Origin: Desulfobacteraceae bacterium
GTDB lineage: Bacteria > Desulfobacterota > Desulfobacteria > Desulfobacterales > Desulfobacteraceae
DNA length: 10,560 nucleotides
Direction: 5' to 3'
Assembly: GCA_030638935.1 (NCBI GenBank)
Contig: DAOWDR010000543.1
Span: forward strand, 1-10,560
Shown here: positions 5,748 through 10,560 of the stretch, in pieces
How the letters are laid out: each line of letters opens with the position of its first letter
Position numbering within the stretch: the first letter of the stretch is position 1
The notes under the pieces: model-generated
What the model was told of the DNA's origin: nothing
The model's database searches: none
Seen by the model: the letters and a program-made list of their open reading frames with translations, nothing else
Translations under genes and position numbers: made by a program

Positions 5748-8068
5748 AACTGAAAACCATAATTGAAACCTGTGCAGAGCCCATTGTCGTATATGATAAA
5801 CAAGGGCTGGCAACCTATGTTAACCCCTGCTTTGAAAGGGTTTTTGGCTGGAAGGGCCGGGAGATCATGGGTAAACCCATTGACTTTGTCCCCGAAGATC
5901 AAATGGAATTGACCAGGAAAGCCGTTGCCGGAGTAGTTGCCGGGCATAGGGTTGAAGGGCTGGAAACCCAAAGGAAGACAAAGAATGGGGAGACTATCCA
6001 TGTCCGGCTGAGTGCGGCCGGGTTCAAGGATGAATTGGGCAATTATGGGGGAATGGTCGTCACTCTACAGGATATTAGGGAGTTGGTTAATTCCCGGCAG
6101 GAGGCCCTGGCTGCCAACAAGGCCAAGGGTGAGTTTCTTTCAAATATAAGCCATGAGTTTAGAACCCCCATGAACCATGTGATGGGAATGATTGAACTTT
6201 TGCTTAATACCGGGCTGGATGATGAGCAGCAGGAGTTTGTGGAGATTCTGCAGAAAAGCGCTGATTCCCTTATGATGGTGGTTAATGACATGCTGGACTA
6301 TTCCAGGATTGAAGCGGGAAAAGTAGGCTGTGACCGCATCGGGTTTGATTTGCGAACCCTGGTTGAAAAGGTGAAAAAGCCCATGGCCCAAAAATCCACA
6401 GAAAAAGGACTGGATTTTAGCCTCTCTGTCCATCAATTTGTTCCCTCCCTGGTCATGGGTGATCCGGGCAGATTGCGCCAGGTATTAGTCAACCTATGTT
6501 CCAATGCCATTAAATTTACGGAAAAAGGAGGGGTTAAAATTAATGTTTTTCTCGAAAAGGAGGATGATTGTACTGCTGACATCCGGTTTGAGATCATTGA
6601 CACGGGAATCGGTATTGCCCCGGATCTTACCCGGGTAATATTTGATTTTTTTTCCCAGGCAGACGGATCTGCCACCCGTAAATATGGGGGTATCGGCCTG
6701 GGGCTTAGCATTTCAAATAAACTGGTTCAGATGATGGGCAGTACAATTGAGGTCAGAAGTTTGCCGGGCCAGGGGAGTACTTTTTTTTTCACCCTGTCAC
6801 TTGATAAACAGACCCATGGGATCCAAAGAGATATGGCGGCCCCCATATCTTTTCAAGGGAAAAAAATTTTGGTGGTGGATGAAAACAGCACGGACCGGAG
6901 GGTGCTTAAAAGATTGAGTCAGGATTGGGGCTGCCTTTTTGATGAAGCTGATACCTCTGAACTTACCCTTGAAAAATTGGAAAACGCCAGGGGAAAGAAC
7001 CAGCCCTTTGATATTATATTGTTGAATATGGAGCTGCCTGGAATGGGGGGTGAAGCCCTGGCAAAAAGAATAAAAACCCTCCCCGGAAAAATGGATACTC
7101 TTATTATAATGCTGGCATCCGTTGGAAAACAGGGGGATGTGGAAAGGCTTAAAAAAATAGGGTTAAACGGATATATTCCCAAACCAATCAAACCCAGGGA
7201 GCTTTATGATTGTATTGCCACGGCCCTGGCGGTTAGAAGGTCGGGGCAGGATGAGATGATCACCCGCCATACTCTAAAGGAGAATAAAAAACAGCATGTA
7301 AATATTCTTTTGCTTGAAGCAGGCCGGGTTAATAGGAAAATTGTTCTTAATATTCTTGGGAAATCCGGTTATAGGGTAAAGGCGAAAAACGATGTGGCCA
7401 TGGCCATTGAAGAATTTAAAACAGGAAAATATAATTTGATTCTTCTGGATATTGATTTTCCTGGAAGTCTGGACACGGCTCAAACTATCCGGCAATATGA
7501 AAAGGAGGAGAAAAAACAAAGAATTCCCATTATTGCCATGACTAAAAGCCAGTTGGGTAATGAAATACAGGGACAGTATAGAGGATATCTGGATGATATT
7601 TTGTCAAAATCCGTATCCCCGGCAGGGTTGTTAGGGGCAATCGAAAAATGGACCTGGCAGAGTGATAAATTTTTGAGTACCCATGTTGGCGGGTATTCCA
7701 GGATGCAGTCCCAAAAAAAACAAGGGGTTCTGTTTGATTTTAAGCAAGCCCTTGAAAGGGCAATGGATGACAAACAATTTCTTGAAATGCTGGTGAATGA
7801 ATTTGTGGCTTCCCTTTCCAATAAAATAGATGCCGTCAAAAAGGCAGTCCTGGAAGAAGATCCAGGGGCTGTGTTATCAGCGGCCCAGTCTTTAAAAGGG
7901 TCTTCTGCCAATATGGGGGCGGACATGATCACCGCTGCTGCCCAGGCAATTGAAACAATGGGGGAGAAGGGTGACCTTGGCCTGGCAGGCAAGAGGGTTA
8001 GGCAATTGGAAAATGAATCACACCGGTTTAAAGAATATGTAACCACTATCAAATGGAGTGAGGTATGA
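5744..8068 (+). CDS. Soluble PAS hybrid histidine kinase (HisKA-HATPase-REC-REC-HPt) with degenerate relay domains
   Basis: This 774-residue cytoplasmic sensor kinase has no membrane segment. Domains are PAS (about 5-115), HisKA with H137 in SHEFRTP, HATPase (about 235-355; N254 of NLCSNAIKF, DTGIG 286-290, GGIGLGL 315-321), receiver 1 (about 373-495), receiver 2 (about 518-636) and HPt (about 665-765). The kinase core looks intact. The relay modules do not: receiver 1 has N428 where the phospho-acceptor Asp is expected (FDIILLNMELPG) and A458 at the Thr/Ser switch. Receiver 2 keeps D569, T600 and K622 but has E-A-G (525-527) where E-D-N or D-D is usual. The HPt core reads AAQSLKGSSANMGA with Q715 at the histidine position. 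Internal phosphorelay is therefore unlikely. ATGA overlaps on both sides couple it to the upstream receiver-HDOD and downstream receiver-kinase, whose receivers are intact and are plausible targets. Confidence 0.9.
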   Translation: MKLKTIIETCAEPIVVYDKQGLATYVNPCFERVFGWKGREIMGKPIDFVPEDQMELTRKAVAGVVAGHRVEGLETQRKTKNGETIHVRLSAAGFKDELGNYGGMVVTLQDIRELVNSRQEALAANKAKGEFLSNISHEFRTPMNHVMGMIELLLNTGLDDEQQEFVEILQKSADSLMMVVNDMLDYSRIEAGKVGCDRIGFDLRTLVEKVKKPMAQKSTEKGLDFSLSVHQFVPSLVMGDPGRLRQVLVNLCSNAIKFTEKGGVKINVFLEKEDDCTADIRFEIIDTGIGIAPDLTRVIFDFFSQADGSATRKYGGIGLGLSISNKLVQMMGSTIEVRSLPGQGSTFFFTLSLDKQTHGIQRDMAAPISFQGKKILVVDENSTDRRVLKRLSQDWGCLFDEADTSELTLEKLENARGKNQPFDIILLNMELPGMGGEALAKRIKTLPGKMDTLIIMLASVGKQGDVERLKKIGLNGYIPKPIKPRELYDCIATALAVRRSGQDEMITRHTLKENKKQHVNILLLEAGRVNRKIVLNILGKSGYRVKAKNDVAMAIEEFKTGKYNLILLDIDFPGSLDTAQTIRQYEKEEKKQRIPIIAMTKSQLGNEIQGQYRGYLDDILSKSVSPAGLLGAIEKWTWQSDKFLSTHVGGYSRMQSQKKQGVLFDFKQALERAMDDKQFLEMLVNEFVASLSNKIDAVKKAVLEEDPGAVLSAAQSLKGSSANMGADMITAAAQAIETMGEKGDLGLAGKRVRQLENESHRFKEYVTTIKWSEV

Positions 8069-9333
8069 AAATACTGATTGCAGAGGATGATTTTGTTTCA
8101 AGGCTCCTGGTCAAAAAAGCTGTGACAAAAATCGGACATGAGGTCATTGTTACTGAAAACGGAAAACAGGCCTGGGAGGCATTTGAAGAACATGAACCGG
8201 ACATGGTGATTTCCGACTGGATGATGCCGGAAATGGACGGTCTTGAACTTTGCAGAAGGATTAGAAAATCCCATAAAAAAACCTATTCCTATATCATGCT
8301 GTTGACGGCAAAAGACAAAACAACAGATCTTGTGGAAGTTTTTGATGCAGGGGCGGATGATTATATTATAAAACCCTTTAAACCGGACGAACTCAGGTCC
8401 AGGATCAAAAGCGGGGAACGGATTTCCCTTTTGGAAAGCCAGCACCATGAACTCCAGGAAGCCCTGTTGGTAAAAAATAAAAAATTGGATGAGGCCCTTA
8501 AAAATTTAAAGGAGACCCAGGCCCAGGCCATGCAGTCTGAAAAGATGGCATCCATTGGTCAACTGGCAGCAGGGGTTGCACATGAAATCAATAATCCCAT
8601 CGGTTTTGTAGGCAGTAACCTGGAAGCATTGTCCGACTATCTGAATGATTATAATACCCTGTTGGGCCATTATCAGGCCATGGCCGATGCCCTGGGTAAG
8701 GCCGGGGCAGACGGAATAGCCCAGACTGTCAAGACTCATTTGGAAACTATTTTACAATGTGAAAAAGATATTGAAATCGCCTACCTAAAGGATGATATTC
8801 CCGACTTGCTCAAAGATTGCATTGAGGGAACAGGGCGGGTGGGAAAAATTGTGGCGGATCTTAAGCATTTTGCCCATCCGGGCAATGACAAGCAGATGCT
8901 CATGGATATTAACAAGGGACTGGAATCCACCTTGAATGTAGTGGCCAATGAGGTCAAGTATAAAGCTACTGTGAAAAAGAATTTTGGTCAGATCCCACTG
9001 GTGGAGGCCTGGCCCCAGAAATTGAACCAGGTATTCATGAATATAATTATCAATGCAGCCCAGGCCATTTTAGAAAAAGGTGAAATCCTCATCCATACCT
9101 CTGTCCAGGGCCCTGACGTGAAAATTGCGATTTCCGACACAGGTTCCGGCATCTCACCGGAAAATTTGTCTAAAATCTTTGATCCTTTTTTTACCACCAA
9201 GGCGGTGGGCAAGGGAACCGGACTTGGCATGAACATCGCCTATAATATTATTAAAGAGCACAAGGGAACTATTGAGGTTCAAAGTGAAATGGGGAAGGGC
9301 ACCTGCTTTACCATTACCCTTCCAGGCAAATAA
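8065..9333 (+). CDS. Soluble receiver-histidine kinase
   Basis: This 422-residue protein starts with a complete receiver (about 1-118): acidic pair D8-D9 after E7, phospho-acceptor D51 (VISDWMMPEMDG), T81 and K103. A coiled-coil segment (about 119-160) follows, then a HisKA of the IGQLAAGVAHEINNPIGFV type with H173, a long helical insert (about 185-255) and an HATPase domain (N330 in MNIIINAAQAI, DTGSGI 358-363, GKGTGLG 383-389). There is no membrane segment or other sensor domain, so input is probably phosphorylation of the receiver, which would control the attached kinase. The organisation resembles relay kinases that receive phosphate from another kinase. The ATG overlaps the hybrid kinase stop (ATGA), implying coupled translation and shared function. 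Its downstream target is not identified; the receiver-HDOD protein is the nearest candidate. Confidence 0.9.
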   Translation: MKILIAEDDFVSRLLVKKAVTKIGHEVIVTENGKQAWEAFEEHEPDMVISDWMMPEMDGLELCRRIRKSHKKTYSYIMLLTAKDKTTDLVEVFDAGADDYIIKPFKPDELRSRIKSGERISLLESQHHELQEALLVKNKKLDEALKNLKETQAQAMQSEKMASIGQLAAGVAHEINNPIGFVGSNLEALSDYLNDYNTLLGHYQAMADALGKAGADGIAQTVKTHLETILQCEKDIEIAYLKDDIPDLLKDCIEGTGRVGKIVADLKHFAHPGNDKQMLMDINKGLESTLNVVANEVKYKATVKKNFGQIPLVEAWPQKLNQVFMNIIINAAQAILEKGEILIHTSVQGPDVKIAISDTGSGISPENLSKIFDPFFTTKAVGKGTGLGMNIAYNIIKEHKGTIEVQSEMGKGTCFTITLPGK

Positions 9334-9352
9334 GATCTCCGATTAAACCATC

Positions 9353-9358
9353 AGGAGG
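9353..9358 (+). promoter_or_regulatory. Ribosome binding site of the metallo-hydrolase gene
   Basis: A full AGGAGG lies 4 nt upstream of the ATG at 9363. It supports the start that includes the twin-arginine signal and contrasts with the overlap-coupled starts of the two kinases upstream. Confidence 0.75.
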
Positions 9359-9362
9359 AAAT

Positions 9363-10229
9363 ATGAAATTATCACGAAGAGATTTTTTTAAAGGATTTGG
9401 TGCTTCAATAAGTTTGGCCGGTCTTTACTCTTTAACAAAAACAGATAGTGTTCATGGCTCTGACAAAAAATCTATCGGCAAAGGCGAGGTAGGCATCGAA
9501 TGGATGGGGCATGGAAGTTTTTTATTCACATCCTGTAACAATAAAAAAATTTTATTTGATCCCTGGACAAGCACAAACCCGAAATGTCCCGGGAAATACA
9601 GGAAAAAAGGAGGCTTTGGGGAAATTGATCTGGTTTTATGGACCCATGGTCATGTAGACCACTTCATGCTTTCGGATGCTAAAGAAATAATCGCAGATTA
9701 TTCACCAAAAATCATAGCACCCTGGGAACTTAATTTTTTTATAAAAACTGAAATCCCTTCTGCAAACTGCCAGACTTTTACTCTGGGAAACAAGGGCGCC
9801 AGTGCAGATTTTGATGGAATTAAAATAACCATGGTAGAGGCCTTTCATTCTGCCGGAGCACAATTGACCGGATTTGAAGGTTCCAATCGTTTTGTCGGGG
9901 AAGCTGTGGGCTACATTATTGAATTTGAGAACAAACTTTCAATTTACCATTCAGGTGATACATCCCTTATGGGGGATATGAAAACGATTATTGGCGATTA
10001 TTACAAACCCGACATCGCCATTCTACCCATTGGCGGTGTTTTTACAATGGGGCCTGATGAGGCTGCCTTTGCCTGCAAACTCATCAGGCCGAAGATAGTC
10101 ATTCCCGAACACTTCGGAACATTTCCGGTTCTTGTTCAAAACACTGACAGATTCAGGAAACAGCTTTCAAAACAGGCACCCGATGTTAAGTTTATAGAAG
10201 TTAGGCCCGGAGAAAAAATTAATGTGTAA
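9363..10229 (+). CDS. Tat-exported metallo-beta-lactamase-fold hydrolase (UlaG/UPF0173-like)
   Basis: This 288-residue protein has a twin-arginine signal at its N-terminus (SRRDFFKGFGASISLAGL, residues 4-21), predicting folded export to the periplasm. The mature part is a metallo-beta-lactamase fold of the UlaG/UPF0173 type: IEWMGHGSFLF (45-55), FDPW (65-68), the metal motif THGHVDH (94-100; H95, H97, D99, H100), H162 in EAFHSAG, HSGDT (196-200; D199) and PEHFGTFP (248-255; H250). All metal ligands expected of a two-metal site are present. Family members include L-ascorbate-6-phosphate lactonase and many hydrolases of unknown substrate; the substrate here cannot be told. AGGAGG lies 4 nt before the ATG. 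It follows the receiver-kinase by 29 bp with no terminator, so it probably belongs to the signalling operon, an uncommon setting for such an enzyme. Confidence 0.85.
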   Translation: MKLSRRDFFKGFGASISLAGLYSLTKTDSVHGSDKKSIGKGEVGIEWMGHGSFLFTSCNNKKILFDPWTSTNPKCPGKYRKKGGFGEIDLVLWTHGHVDHFMLSDAKEIIADYSPKIIAPWELNFFIKTEIPSANCQTFTLGNKGASADFDGIKITMVEAFHSAGAQLTGFEGSNRFVGEAVGYIIEFENKLSIYHSGDTSLMGDMKTIIGDYYKPDIAILPIGGVFTMGPDEAAFACKLIRPKIVIPEHFGTFPVLVQNTDRFRKQLSKQAPDVKFIEVRPGEKINV

Positions 10230-10245
10230 AAATGGATTATAGGCT

Positions 10246-10560
10246 ATGAATGATAAAAATCAATTTCATATAAAAATATCGATCCTTCATAAAATCATGG
10301 TTTATGTCATCATCCTGGTTTCAATTGCAATAGGGATAAACACCTATGTTTCCGTCAGGGAAGAGACAAAAATTGTAACCCAGGGATTGATCCATACAGC
10401 CACACACATAGCCAGAGATATCGCATTCAGCACTGAAAGTGCATTCTGGTCTTTGAACTGGGTTTTTGTCGAAAAGCTGCTTACAGATGTTACTCAATGT
10501 GAATATAACGAAATTGCCGTCACCATGGTGGTAAAACCCGATGGAGAAATATATCTGGCC
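10246..10560 (+). CDS. Membrane-anchored sensor protein, N-terminal fragment (probable sensor histidine kinase)
   Basis: The frame is open for 105 codons from the ATG at 10246 to the window edge. Residues 1-14 are short and polar, then a hydrophobic segment (about 15-34, IMVYVIILVSIAIGINTYV) predicts a membrane anchor. The following extracytoplasmic stretch contains ARDIAFSTESAFWSLNWVF (about 68-86). The AFWSLNW block followed by a strand and KPDGEIYLA resembles the periplasmic sensor start of bacterial histidine kinases and related transducers. No catalytic domain is in view, so a chemoreceptor or diguanylate cyclase is not excluded. It starts 16 bp after the metallo-hydrolase stop with only a weak AGG upstream. 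The position suggests it is the membrane input for the soluble relay genes, or that the exported hydrolase works with its sensor domain. Confidence 0.65.
   Translation, partial: MNDKNQFHIKISILHKIMVYVIILVSIAIGINTYVSVREETKIVTQGLIHTATHIARDIAFSTESAFWSLNWVFVEKLLTDVTQCEYNEIAVTMVVKPDGEIYLA

Noticed and set aside
7480..8052. 190-codon open frame antisense to the hybrid kinase
   Set aside because: It lies wholly opposite a well-supported domain-rich gene and its translation shows no recognisable motif, so it is a codon-bias shadow.
1..10560. CRISPR array, tRNA or rRNA genes, insertion sequence or phage genes
   Set aside because: No regularly spaced repeats, cloverleaf-like or rRNA sequence, transposase or integrase motifs or terminal inverted repeats were seen; all long frames are explained by the listed genes.

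Overview
The window looks like chromosomal DNA of a strictly anaerobic, sulfate-reducer-like bacterium of the Desulfobacterota (Desulfobacteraceae type). This is inferred from the moderate GC content, the dense multi-domain two-component genes, a divergent GTP-family PEP carboxykinase, a NimA-type flavoprotein and the general protein style. No rRNA or other taxonomic marker is present, so the assignment is tentative.

Left part (1-4250), metabolic and housekeeping genes. On the minus strand a PEP carboxykinase (206-2143) is followed 50 bp downstream by the start of an enolase-superfamily (mandelate racemase/muconate lactonizing type) gene that runs off the left edge. Divergent from these, across a 219-bp AT-rich intergenic region with a perfect 9-bp inverted repeat, a PHP-domain phosphoesterase related to YciV/RNase AM (2363-3274) overlaps by 4 nt with a NimA-like PNPOx-fold protein (3271-3726). 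Convergent with that pair is a small membrane protein (3765-4250) with two hydrophobic segments, a repeat-built EPxKI linker and a C-terminal Cys-rich Ada-like metal-binding module. A 300-bp non-coding stretch (4251-4550) separates this part from the rest.

Right part (4551-10560), a signalling operon. Three genes are joined by 4-nt ATGA overlaps: a receiver-HDOD response regulator, a soluble PAS hybrid histidine kinase (HisKA-HATPase-REC-REC-HPt) and a soluble receiver-histidine kinase. A Tat-exported metallo-beta-lactamase-fold hydrolase (UlaG/UPF0173-like) follows 29 bp later, and 16 bp after it starts a membrane-anchored sensor protein cut by the right edge. No terminator is visible between any of these genes, so they may form one transcript of at least five genes.

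Two observations stand out. First, the hybrid kinase keeps its catalytic core, but all three C-terminal phosphorelay modules lack key residues: REC1 has Asn in place of the phospho-acceptor Asp, REC2 lacks part of the acidic pocket, and the HPt has Gln at the histidine position. The internal relay therefore looks dead, and the intact receivers of the two flanking genes are the natural alternative targets. Second, the PEP carboxykinase keeps the substrate and P-loop residues, but the usual aromatic guanine-binding segment and one arginine of the GTP-type family appear to be replaced, leaving its phosphoryl donor open.
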